64,000 nucleotides of DNA from positions 496,001-560,000 of the forward strand of contig NZ_QLLY01000003.1 of assembly GCF_003259365.1 (NCBI RefSeq). Reading direction: 5' to 3'. The position numbers and the translations under genes are program-made. The DNA is from Streptomyces sp. PsTaAH-137 (GTDB lineage: Bacteria > Actinomycetota > Actinomycetes > Streptomycetales > Streptomycetaceae). How positions within the stretch are numbered: the first letter of the stretch is position 1; every line of letters starts with the position of its first letter. This document shows positions 43,474 through 51,418 of the stretch, piece after piece. The notes below the pieces were generated by a model, which saw nothing but the letters and a program-made list of their open reading frames with translations, made no database searches and was not told where the DNA came from.

Positions 43474-44385
43474 TCAGGCGCGATGGGTGCGCAGCGACCA
43501 GATGGTGTGCGGCGGGGCCGTGTCGTGGACGCGGGTCTCGTACGAGGCGTCGGCCCGGTCCATGTCGCAGGCGTACTCGACGCGGCCGCCGCACGGCGCG
43601 TGCAGGAAGCGGAAGATGTTGGAGCCGATGGTGTGCCGGCCCAGCTTGCGGGCCTCGCGCCAGCCCTTGTCGATCATGTTGTTGCCGCCCTCGATGACGT
43701 CGTCGACGCCCGGGACCTCGTACGCGATGTGGTTGATGCCGGCCTTGTCGGGGCGGTGGCAGAGCAGGAAGGTGTGCTGGTCGTCGTCGCCGGGGGCCTG
43801 GAGGAAGACGCCCATGGGTTCGACGACGTCGGTGGGCCGGAAGCCGAGGCGGCCGGTGTAGAAGGCGACGGCCTCCGCGCGTCCGGCCTTGGGGATGTTG
43901 AGGGCGACGTGGCACATCCGCAGCGGCCTGACCTGTCCGACCGGTGCCAGCGGGGCGTTCCAGCGGCTCACGCTGCCCGACACGTTCGCCGGGCGCGGGG
44001 TGATGTCGAGGGGGCGGGGCCTGGCGAGGGTGAGGCCGACCCCGAAGCCGGTCTCGTCGACGGTGTGGTGGACGCCGTCGGCGCTCTCCCGGACCGGGCG
44101 GTCCTTGCCGGCCTCCCGGACCAGGCGGTCGAGTGCGTCGGCGGTGTCCACCCCCCAGACGATCTCGCGGAGGGTCGGGCCGTCCTCGACGGGCGGCGGG
44201 AGCAGCGGGCCGGGGTCGCCGTCCAGGTGGACGGTCTGTCCGGCGAGCGTCTCCAGCACGGCGTGCTCGTCGGTCCGTTCCACCAGGAACAGTCCGAAAT
44301 CCTCGAAGAACCGCACAGTCTCTTCGAGAATCCCGACGCTGCCGACGACCGAGTAGGTGACCGACTCTATGCGCTGAATCCCCAT
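43474..44385 (-). CDS. Two-domain extradiol (type I, VOC-fold) ring-cleavage dioxygenase
   Basis: A 303-residue protein made of two VOC repeats. The C-terminal one carries the iron ligands: His 159 (MCHVALN), His 219 (INHIAYEV) and Glu near 270 (GRVEYACDMD). This is the layout of catechol 2,3-dioxygenase-type enzymes, which open a catechol ring next to its hydroxyls. The N-terminal domain has lost the ligands, as usual. It is the first structural gene after the LysR regulator and is probably the key enzyme of the downstream module. The actual catechol is unknown. Confidence 0.85.
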   Translation of the reverse strand: MGIQRIESVTYSVVGSVGILEETVRFFEDFGLFLVERTDEHAVLETLAGQTVHLDGDPGPLLPPPVEDGPTLREIVWGVDTADALDRLVREAGKDRPVRESADGVHHTVDETGFGVGLTLARPRPLDITPRPANVSGSVSRWNAPLAPVGQVRPLRMCHVALNIPKAGRAEAVAFYTGRLGFRPTDVVEPMGVFLQAPGDDDQHTFLLCHRPDKAGINHIAYEVPGVDDVIEGGNNMIDKGWREARKLGRHTIGSNIFRFLHAPCGGRVEYACDMDRADASYETRVHDTAPPHTIWSLRTHRA

Positions 44386-44475
44386 CGATTCCTCACTCCA
44401 GATCTCCCCCGTGCTTTCCCTCGGCGATCGTAGATTTGCCGGACGACCGCCTCAACAGCCCTGCCGTACAGGGTC

Positions 44476-44492
44476 TGCAACCGTTGATTGCA
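44476..44492 (-). promoter_or_regulatory. Candidate LysR-type binding site before the dioxygenase gene
   Basis: TGCAACCGTTGATTGCA is an imperfect palindrome with perfect 5-bp arms TGCAA and TTGCA around 7 bp, the size of a LysR recognition dyad. It lies 91-107 bp upstream of the dioxygenase start and just after the LysR stop codon. Confidence 0.55.
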
Positions 44493-44503
44493 TCCGCCGC
44501 GGG

Positions 44504-45421
44504 TCAGGCGTCGACGGCGATCCGCGGAATGGGATTCCTGGAGAACCATTGAGTGAGGAACTCCAGGAACACCGCGATCTTCTTCGGCGTCGACTGCCCG
44601 GGCCCGTAGATCGCGTACAACGGCCGGTCGGGCACGCCGAGTCCGGGCAGCAGTACTTCCAGGGCGCCGGAGAGCAGGTCGTCGTAGGCGGGCCGCTGGG
44701 GCAGCAGGCCGATGCCGCGGCCGTGCACGGCGGCCTTCTGCAGCGCGATGTACGAGTTCGACGAGAAGGCCACATTGCGGATCTTGTGCAGCGTCGAGGA
44801 ATGCCCGTGCCCGATGCGCCAGACGGGATCGTTCACGTGGACCAGGCAGTCGTGCGTGGCGATCTCGTTCGGCTCGGTGAGCGGTCCGTGCCTCTCCAGG
44901 TATTCCGGCGACGCGCACAGCACAAAGGGCAGTGAGGCGATTTTCTTCAGACGGACCCCGGAATCGCGGAGATCCCGGGTGTGGAACGCCACGTCGAATC
45001 CGCTGTCCAGAAAGTCGTACGTGCGGTCGGACATGCCGCCGAGTTCGAACCGGATGTGAATCTTCGGGTGGGCGGCGGAGAACGCGGCGATGGCGTCGCC
45101 CAGATCCAGACTGCCGATCCATTTGGGGCAGATGATGCTCAGGGCCCCTTCGGCCCGGTCGTGGAGCTGGGCGATGGAAACGTCCTCCGTCGCTATTTCG
45201 TCGAGTATGCGTGAGCAGAACTCGGCGTAACGCAGGCCCTGTTCGGTGAGGCTGACCGAGCGGGCCGTGCGGTTGACGAGCCGGACGCCGACCTGCCGCT
45301 CCAGCTCCGCGACATGCCGCGACACCAGGGAGCCGGAGGAGCCGAGCTTCTTCGCGGCCCCGTTGAAGCTCCCGTTCTGCGCGACGGTCACAAAGCTGTG
45401 CATGAGCAGCAGGCGGTCCAT
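44504..45421 (-). CDS. LysR family transcriptional regulator
   Basis: A 305-residue regulator. The winged HTH opens the protein: LLLMHSFVTVAQNGSFNGAAKKLGSSGSLVSRHVAELE. The effector-binding domain follows from about residue 90. It lies directly upstream of the dioxygenase gene and on the same strand, rather than divergent as is commonest, so it may be co-transcribed with the transporter genes or have its own promoter in the 55-bp gap before it. It is the likely controller of the dioxygenase module, with an aromatic acid as inducer. Confidence 0.9.
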   Translation of the reverse strand: MDRLLLMHSFVTVAQNGSFNGAAKKLGSSGSLVSRHVAELERQVGVRLVNRTARSVSLTEQGLRYAEFCSRILDEIATEDVSIAQLHDRAEGALSIICPKWIGSLDLGDAIAAFSAAHPKIHIRFELGGMSDRTYDFLDSGFDVAFHTRDLRDSGVRLKKIASLPFVLCASPEYLERHGPLTEPNEIATHDCLVHVNDPVWRIGHGHSSTLHKIRNVAFSSNSYIALQKAAVHGRGIGLLPQRPAYDDLLSGALEVLLPGLGVPDRPLYAIYGPGQSTPKKIAVFLEFLTQWFSRNPIPRIAVDA

Positions 45422-45476
45422 GAGTCCTCGTTTTCAGGCAGTGCTGGAATTCAGGTGCTTCTCACAGAGCGGCGCT

Positions 45477-46451
45477 TTACTCGGGGCAGTACTGAGGCGC
45501 CTGGTCCACGGTGTCCCGCGTGATCAAAGTAAGTGGAACCTTACTTACTTTGTCAACCTTCTTGTCAGCAAGAAGGTCGACGCTTTGCTTCACCGCGGTC
45601 TGCCCGATGGTGAGGGCCGAGTTGGAGACGGTCGCCTGGAGCCGGCCGTCCTTGATCGCGGCGATCCCGTCCTCGGAGCCGTTCACCGAGACGATCTTGA
45701 CGTTCTTCGCACCGGCCGCGTCGAACGCCTTCCGGACGGCGAAGGCCATCTCCTCGTTGGCGACGAAGGCGTAGTCGAGGTCCGGGTGGGCCTGGATCAT
45801 GTTCTCGGCGACGTCCTGGGCCTTGGCCGGGTTGAACATGCCGGGCTGGTTGGCGACGACCTTCGCCGTGGCCGGCAGCCGCTTGGTGAAGCCGCCGACG
45901 AGCAGGTCGGAGGCGGCGCCCGGGGCCCCGGCGACGACGCCGACCTTGACGCTCTTCGAGCCCGCGTCCTTGGCGATCCAGTCGGCGTCCATCTGCCCGA
46001 CCTCGGTGAGGTCCACGACGGCCGCGCCGAGGATGTCGGAGATCTTGTCGGTCGAGACGGACGTCAGATAGATCGGGATGCCGGCCGCCTTGGCCTTGGC
46101 GATGTCCCCGTCGAGGGCGTCGACGTTGACCGTCTGCACGATCAGCGCGTCCACGTTCCGGGAGATCATGTCCTCGATGTTGGACAGCTCGGTCCCGGCG
46201 TCCTGCTTGGAGTTGGCCGTGTAGACCTTGGCGTCCTCCTTCTTCGCGGTCTGCTCGACGGCCTTCTGCAGACAGGTGTGGAAGTGCGTGTTGGCGCCGT
46301 TGACGAAGCCGAGCGAGACGGAGCCCTTCTTCGAACCCCCGCTGTCGGCACTGGTGTCGGCGTCTTGCGCGCAGCCCGCGAGCACCAGCGCGGTGACACC
46401 GGCGAGCGAGGCCGCGAGGGCTCTGCGGGAGCGGGGGGCGGTGGACGTCAT
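45477..46451 (-). CDS. CUT2-type ABC transporter substrate-binding lipoprotein (RbsB-like)
   Basis: A 324-residue lipoprotein. Signal peptide with lipobox LVLAGC, then a type 1 periplasmic binding fold: LGFVNGANTHFHTCLQKAVEQTA, VDALIVQTVNVDAL and VNGSEDGIAAIKDGRLQATV. It delivers the substrate to the permease and ATPase encoded just upstream. The family mostly carries sugars and polyols, but the position beside catabolic genes suggests a sugar-like or hydroxyacid nutrient. The start overlaps the permease stop by ATGA. Confidence 0.9.
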   Translation of the reverse strand: MTSTAPRSRRALAASLAGVTALVLAGCAQDADTSADSGGSKKGSVSLGFVNGANTHFHTCLQKAVEQTAKKEDAKVYTANSKQDAGTELSNIEDMISRNVDALIVQTVNVDALDGDIAKAKAAGIPIYLTSVSTDKISDILGAAVVDLTEVGQMDADWIAKDAGSKSVKVGVVAGAPGAASDLLVGGFTKRLPATAKVVANQPGMFNPAKAQDVAENMIQAHPDLDYAFVANEEMAFAVRKAFDAAGAKNVKIVSVNGSEDGIAAIKDGRLQATVSNSALTIGQTAVKQSVDLLADKKVDKVSKVPLTLITRDTVDQAPQYCPE

Positions 46452-47413
46452 GGCGTACTGCCTTTCCTCTGGAAACCGTTGATGACCGCGGCGACGAGCA
46501 ACACGGCTCCGGTGACGACGAGTTGGTAGTTGCTGTTGACCTGGAGCAGATTGAGGGCGTTGGCGACGACGCCGAGCAGGACCACGCCGAGCGCGGTGCC
46601 GGCGACGGTTCCGCGCCCGCCCGCGAGCGACGTTCCGCCGATGACCACGGCCGCGACGGCCGTCAGCTGGGTCTGGAGCCCCGCGGTGTTGGGCGCGCTG
46701 GCGCCGAGCCGGGAGAGCAGCATCAGTCCGGCGAGCCCGGCGAGCGCCCCGGCCAGCGCGTACAGCGCCAGCTTGCGGGCGGGGACGTTGATGCCGCTGA
46801 GCCGGGCGACGTGTTCGTTGCCGCCCATCGCGAACGCGTCGCGGCCGAAGGTCGTGAACCGCATGACGAGCCCGATGAGGACCAGCACGAGCGCGGCCAC
46901 GACGAGCAGCCAGGGCACGCCGGCCACCGTGGAGTTGCCGAGGGCCTGCATCTTGTCGCCGATGGTGACGCTCATGCCGTTGAGCACGAGCAGCGCGACA
47001 CCGTCGAGCAGCATGGCGGTGGCGAGGGTGGCGACGAACGGGGCGACGTTCGTGAACGTGACGACGAGCCCGTTGACCAGCCCGACGACCGCGGCGAGGA
47101 GCAGCGCGACGACCACGGTCACCGCGGTGGAATGCCCGCCGGAGAGCATCTGGGCGGCGACCGCCGTGGTGACGGCGGCGTTCGACCCCATGGAGAAGTC
47201 CATGCCGCCCGCGGTCATCAGCAGGGTGAGCCCGCCGGCGATGACGGCGTTGACGCTGATCTGCCGCAGGACGTTGAGCAGGTTCTGCGAGGTGGTGAAC
47301 GAGTCGGCGCGCAGCGCGGTGAACACGATGACGACGACGAGTACGGCGATGAGCCCGGCGTGGGGAAGGCGGAGCGCCATCGGCGCCCTGACACTCACAA
47401 CCTTGACACTCAC
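46448..47413 (-). CDS. CUT2-type ABC transporter permease (RbsC-like)
   Basis: A protein of about 321 residues with at least eight hydrophobic segments and the family loop MDFSMGSNAAVTTAVAAQML, GINVPARKLALYALAGALAGLAGLM, and VVIGGTSLAGGRGTVAGT, which contacts the ATPase. The GTG at 47413 is chosen because GGAAGG lies upstream; the first in-frame ATG is 11 codons further in. The extra N-terminus reads VSVKVVSV and comes from a 14-bp tandem repeat. Stop overlaps the binding-protein start. Confidence 0.88.
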   Translation of the reverse strand: MSVKVVSVRAPMALRLPHAGLIAVLVVVIVFTALRADSFTTSQNLLNVLRQISVNAVIAGGLTLLMTAGGMDFSMGSNAAVTTAVAAQMLSGGHSTAVTVVVALLLAAVVGLVNGLVVTFTNVAPFVATLATAMLLDGVALLVLNGMSVTIGDKMQALGNSTVAGVPWLLVVAALVLVLIGLVMRFTTFGRDAFAMGGNEHVARLSGINVPARKLALYALAGALAGLAGLMLLSRLGASAPNTAGLQTQLTAVAAVVIGGTSLAGGRGTVAGTALGVVLLGVVANALNLLQVNSNYQLVVTGAVLLVAAVINGFQRKGSTP

Positions 47414-47430
47414 AACAGAGACCTTCCGGA

Positions 47431-47528
47431 AGGGCGCCCCGTCAGGGGCGCGGGGAACGGCGCGAGCAACCACGACCGAGGCGGCAGCCGGGGGGTCCGG
47501 GGGCGCAGCCCCCGTTTTCGGGACGGGA
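47431..47528. repeat. Interspersed Streptomyces-type intergenic repeat, copy 3
   Basis: Minus-strand reading gives GTGGTTGCTCGCGCCG, then TTCCCCGCGCCCCTGACGGG (47441-47459), matching copy 2. The adjacent GGGGGTCCGGGGGCGCAGCC is the second block. It fills the 167-bp gap between the ATPase and permease genes of one transporter, which are normally adjacent, and holds no gene. Confidence 0.65.
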
Positions 47529-47580
47529 AGGGGAGGAGGGGGCGACCCCCACGACCTCGGCCCCCACCCACGCGCACCCT

Positions 47581-49071
47581 TCATGAGCCCCCACCCCCCA
47601 CGGCCAGCGAAACCAGCCCGTCCTGGCTGACCTCGGCGACGGACCGCTGAGCGACGACGCGCCCGGCGCTGACCACGACGACCCGGTCGGCGAGCCGCAC
47701 GACCTCCTCGGCGGACGACGACGCGAGCAGCACGGCGACCCCCCGCCCGGCCAGTTCGTCGACCAGGGCGTGGATCTCCGCCATCGCCGCGATGTCCACG
47801 CCGTTGGTCGGGTCCTCCAGGAAGCAGGCGACCGGCGCGGTCTGCAGCCATTTGGCGAGCAGCACCTTCTGCTGGTTGCCGCCGGACAGGGTGCCGACGG
47901 CCGGGTTCCCGGCGAGGGCGACGACTCCGTAGCGGCGGCGCAGCGGCGCGGCCCGCCGGGCGAGATCGCGCCCGCGGTGCCAACTGCGCCGCTCCAGCCG
48001 GTCCTGGGCCAGCATCAGGTTCTCGTCGACGGACAGTTCGGGGACGAGCCCGAGCGTGCGCCGGTCCCCGGTGACGCAGCGCAGCCCGCCCGCGAGGGAG
48101 GCGGACACCTTGCCGAACGGCACCTCGACGCCGCCGACGCTCAGTTGCCCCGCGTCGGGCGCTACCCGGCCGGACAGCAGGTCGAAGAGGCTGGACTGGG
48201 CGTCCCCGGCCGGACCGAGGACCGCGACGACCTCGCCCCTGCGGACGTCCACGGAGAAGCCGCGGATGGCGCGCCCGTGGCTCAGCGCGCGCACGGAGAT
48301 CCCGGGTTCGTCCGTCGGCGCGGGCCGTTCGGGCCGCGCCGAGACGACGTCCCGCCCGACCATCCCGCGCACCAGCGAGGCCGCGTCGAACTCGGCGGCC
48401 GGCGCACTGCGCACGACACCGCCGTCGCGCAGCACGGTGATCCGGTCGGCGATGCCCATGACCTCGTCGATGTAGTGCGAGATGTAGACGACGGCGACCC
48501 CGTCGTCGCGCAGCCGACGCACCAGCCCCCGAATCTGCGCGGCCGCTTCGGCGCTCAGGCAGGCGGTCGGCTCGTCCAGGACGAGCACCCGCCCGCCGCG
48601 CCGCACCTCGCGCGCGACCTCGACCATGGTCTGTTCGGCGACGGTCAGCTCACCGGCTGCCCTGCGTACGTCGATGTCGATGCCGAGGCCGGAAAGGGCT
48701 TGCTCAGCCTCGGAGTTGACGGCACTCCAGGTGACGACACCGTGTCTGCGGGGCAGGTCGCCGAGCATGATGTTCTCGGCGACGGTGAGTCCCGCGGCCA
48801 GTTCGCGGCGCTGGGGCACGGAGGCGATGCCGAGCCGGCGGGCGCGGCGCACGGTCAGGCCGGGCTGGGCGTGTCCGTCGACCTCGACGGTGCCCCGGTC
48901 GGCCTGGTGCACGCCGGAGAGGATCTGTACGAGCGTGGACTTGCCCGCGCCGTTCATACCCATCAGGGCGTGCACCTCGCCGGGGTGCAGATCGAGGTCG
49001 ACGTCGCGCAGGGCCGCCGCGCCGCCGAAGGTCTTGGTGACGCCGCGGACCCGGACGACGGGCCCGCTCAC
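47581..49071 (-). CDS. CUT2-type ABC transporter double ATPase (RbsA-like)
   Basis: A 496-residue protein with two ATPase domains. The first is complete: GMNGAGKSTLVQIL, LTVAEQTMVEVAREV and LVLDEPTACLS. The second is degenerate: Walker A reads GPAGDAQSSLFD without the lysine, and Walker B ends FLEDPTNGVDI with Glu-Asp swapped, while the signature TLSGGNQQKV is kept. One weak site is common in RbsA-type ATPases. The GTG start overlaps the stop of the CMD-family gene (GTGA), linking transport to that enzyme. Confidence 0.88.
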   Translation of the reverse strand: MSGPVVRVRGVTKTFGGAAALRDVDLDLHPGEVHALMGMNGAGKSTLVQILSGVHQADRGTVEVDGHAQPGLTVRRARRLGIASVPQRRELAAGLTVAENIMLGDLPRRHGVVTWSAVNSEAEQALSGLGIDIDVRRAAGELTVAEQTMVEVAREVRRGGRVLVLDEPTACLSAEAAAQIRGLVRRLRDDGVAVVYISHYIDEVMGIADRITVLRDGGVVRSAPAAEFDAASLVRGMVGRDVVSARPERPAPTDEPGISVRALSHGRAIRGFSVDVRRGEVVAVLGPAGDAQSSLFDLLSGRVAPDAGQLSVGGVEVPFGKVSASLAGGLRCVTGDRRTLGLVPELSVDENLMLAQDRLERRSWHRGRDLARRAAPLRRRYGVVALAGNPAVGTLSGGNQQKVLLAKWLQTAPVACFLEDPTNGVDIAAMAEIHALVDELAGRGVAVLLASSSAEEVVRLADRVVVVSAGRVVAQRSVAEVSQDGLVSLAVGGGGS

Positions 49072-49649
49072 GCGGGGTTCACCCGGCCGTACCCGCGGAT
49101 GTCCGGGAACGGGGGCTCCTTGTCGGCCTGCAGGTCCACCTGGAAGGTGTTGAGGCACATGCCGAGCATGGTGAAGTTGCCGAGCGCGCCGACGGTGTCG
49201 ACCAGTCCCTGCGGCCCGAAGTGCTTCAGCGCGGCGGCGAAGGTCTCGTCGGAGACGAAGTGTTCGTCGAGCACCTCGTGCGCGAACCGGAAGAAGGCCT
49301 GGTCGGCGGGGTCGTCGAAGACCACGTCTGCGTCCCGCCGCTCGGCGATGGCCTTGATGTTGGCCTCGCTGACACCCGCCTCGACGGCCTGGTGGACGTG
49401 GGCGTTCCAGGAGTACTGGGCGTCCCAGTTGCGGGCGGCCATCAGCAGCGCGAGCTCCCGCAGCCGCTGGGGCAGGGAGCAGTCGAACCGGGCGAACGCG
49501 CCGAGCGAGTCGGCCCGTTCGGCCATCTCGGGGCTGTGCAGCCAGACGCGGAACGGACCGCGCACGGCACCCCGCTTGCCGGCGATCCGCGCGGCCAGTT
49601 CCCGCTGGCGCGGGGTCATGTCCTCTTCGTCGAGTACGGGGAGCCTCAT
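49068..49649 (-). CDS. Carboxymuconolactone decarboxylase family protein
   Basis: A 193-residue alpha-helical protein of the CMD/AhpD fold (LRELALLMAARNWDAQYSWNAHVHQAVEAGVSEANIKAI). There is no CxxC, so it is not a peroxidase of the AhpD type; decarboxylase or isomerase-like chemistry on a lactone or oxo-acid is more likely. It is the first gene of the transporter operon and overlaps the ATPase start. A 211-bp region upstream is shared with a divergent cupin gene and should hold both promoters; no clear motif was found in it. Confidence 0.82.
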   Translation of the reverse strand: MRLPVLDEEDMTPRQRELAARIAGKRGAVRGPFRVWLHSPEMAERADSLGAFARFDCSLPQRLRELALLMAARNWDAQYSWNAHVHQAVEAGVSEANIKAIAERRDADVVFDDPADQAFFRFAHEVLDEHFVSDETFAAALKHFGPQGLVDTVGALGNFTMLGMCLNTFQVDLQADKEPPFPDIRGYGRVNPA

Positions 49650-49860
49650 GGCCGGGAACCGCCTTCACATCCGGTGCACGGTCCTGGTCCGCCGTGCGAC
49701 GGTGGCCGACCGTACCCCCGGAAAAGGGCCCCACCACCCCTCCGGGAATGCAAGGTAAAGCTGCACGCCGGACGGCATCCGCGAGCCGGGAACGGCTTCT
49801 AACCTCGGTCGACACACGCCCTGGCCCGGGCACTCGCGCACCCTGTGAAAGGACCGCCGG

Positions 49861-50271
49861 ATGACGACGATCATCAAGGCCGCAGCCGTCCCCCTCCTCG
49901 ACCGCGGCGGCGCCGTCGTGACCACTCCGCTGATCACCACCGCGTCCGCGGCCGGCGAGAACCGGATCACCAGCGGGATCAGCGTCTATCCGGTCGGTTC
50001 GGGCGCCCCGCTGCACTCGCACAACTGCGACGAGCACGTCACGATCCTCGACGGCGAGGCCGAGGTGGTGGTCGACGGCGAGGTCACGAAGCTGGAGCGG
50101 CACGACACCACGTACGTCCCGTCGCCGGTCCCCCACCTCTTCCGCAACGTCGGTGACACCCCGCTGCGCATCCTGTGGGTGTACAGCTCCGGCCATGTGA
50201 CCCGTACGTTCACCGAGACCGGCCGCACCGTGGAACACCTGTCGGCCGAGGACCAGATGGGCGAGGACTGA
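49861..50271 (+). CDS. Small cupin domain protein
   Basis: A 136-residue single cupin. Metal-binding residues are in [20 protein letters not shown] (H-x-H with Glu further on) and the later His in SSGHVTRTF. Such proteins act as isomerases or dioxygenases on small acids or bind sugars. ATG start. Divergent from the CMD gene, so probably part of the same catabolic function; it marks the right end of the accessory island. Confidence 0.85.
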   Translation: MTTIIKAAAVPLLDRGGAVVTTPLITTASAAGENRITSGISVYPVGSGAPLHSHNCDEHVTILDGEAEVVVDGEVTKLERHDTTYVPSPVPHLFRNVGDTPLRILWVYSSGHVTRTFTETGRTVEHLSAEDQMGED

Positions 50272-50374
50272 CCGCACCCCGCTCGCCGCCGGGTGCCGCG
50301 TCCCTCACGGAGTGTGACCGCCTGCGGACACTTCGCCCCTGGTCAGCCCCGCCCCCACCTGGCAGGATCGCGAC

Positions 50375-51382
50375 ATGCCGCAGGCCCCCCTCCGACCGTT
50401 CCCGCTGACCCGCCGCCGCGCCCTCACCGGCTCCGCGGCGGCGCTCGTGGCGTTCGGGCTGCTGCTGTGGTGGCTGCTGCCGCTGGGCCCGGCATCGCCG
50501 TCCGGCGAGATCAGGTTCAGCACGGGCACACGGAACGGCGTGTACGTGCGCTACGGCAACCTCCTCGACGAGGCGCTGGCCGACGATCTGCCCCGGCTCG
50601 ACGTGCGGCTCGACGAGAGCGAGGGCTCGTGGGACAACGTCACACGGGTCGCCACCGGCAAGGCGGACTTCACCATCGCCGCTGCGGACGCCGTCGCCAA
50701 GTACCAGGAGGAGGACCGGTCCGGCGCGGACCGGCTGCGCGGCTGCGCCCGCCTCTACGACGACTACATGCAGCTCGTCGTGCCCGCGGGTTCCAGCGTG
50801 AAGAAGGTGGCCGACCTGCGCGACAAGAGGGTCGCCGTGGGCACCCCCGGCTCCGGGGTGCGCCTGATCGCCGAGAAGGTGCTGGCAGCGGCTGACCTGG
50901 ACATCGACAAGGACATCGTGCCGGTCGACCTCGGCATCGGCACCATGGCCGACGCCCTGAAGTCCGGGAAGATAGACGCCTTCTTCTGGTCGGGCGGCCT
51001 GCCCACCAACAACGTGAAGACCCTCTCCGAGGACTTCCCGATCCGCCTGGTCGAGATGGGCAGCCTGCTCGACCGCCTGCGCAAGATGAGCGATCCGTCG
51101 GCCCGCTACTACCGCGCCGCCGTGATGCCCGCCGACACCTACCCGGACGCCCAGCAGGGCCAGGCCGTCAACACCCTGGCGGTGGCGAACCTCCTGATCA
51201 CGACGGACCGCACGGACCCGAAGCTGACCGAGGCCGTGACCCGCACGGTCATCGACAGCCGCGACTCGATCGGCAACACGGTGCACGCCGCGCAGCTCGT
51301 GGACCTGCGCACGGCCGTCTACACGGACCCGCTCGCCCTGCACGAGGGCGCGCGCCGCTACTACCGCTCGGTGAAGCCCTGA
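50375..51382 (+). CDS. TAXI family solute-binding protein (TRAP-type), no TRAP permease nearby
   Basis: A 335-residue extracytoplasmic protein. The N-terminus PLTRRRALTGSAAALVAF has a twin-arginine-like motif and then a long hydrophobic segment; no lipobox or clear cleavage site follows, so it may stay membrane-anchored. The TAXI fold shows FSTGTRNGVYVRYGNLL, KADFTIAAADAV and ALKSGKIDAFFWSGGLPTNN. Known TAXI proteins bind glutamate or glutamine. No TRAP membrane component is encoded here. It converges on the GluK-type kinase gene 36 bp away and could present ligand to it. Confidence 0.8.
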   Translation: MPQAPLRPFPLTRRRALTGSAAALVAFGLLLWWLLPLGPASPSGEIRFSTGTRNGVYVRYGNLLDEALADDLPRLDVRLDESEGSWDNVTRVATGKADFTIAAADAVAKYQEEDRSGADRLRGCARLYDDYMQLVVPAGSSVKKVADLRDKRVAVGTPGSGVRLIAEKVLAAADLDIDKDIVPVDLGIGTMADALKSGKIDAFFWSGGLPTNNVKTLSEDFPIRLVEMGSLLDRLRKMSDPSARYYRAAVMPADTYPDAQQGQAVNTLAVANLLITTDRTDPKLTEAVTRTVIDSRDSIGNTVHAAQLVDLRTAVYTDPLALHEGARRYYRSVKP

Positions 51383-51398
51383 CGGCAGCCGGGCCCGC

Positions 51399-51415
51399 CG
51401 GAGCCCGCGGCTCCG
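51399..51415. terminator. Short bidirectional hairpin between TAXI gene and gluK
   Basis: CGGAGCC and GGCTCCG arms (51399-51405, 51409-51415) around CGC, between two convergent stop codons. The loop is tight and the fold may be somewhat shorter. Confidence 0.55.
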
Positions 51416-51418
51416 CGC

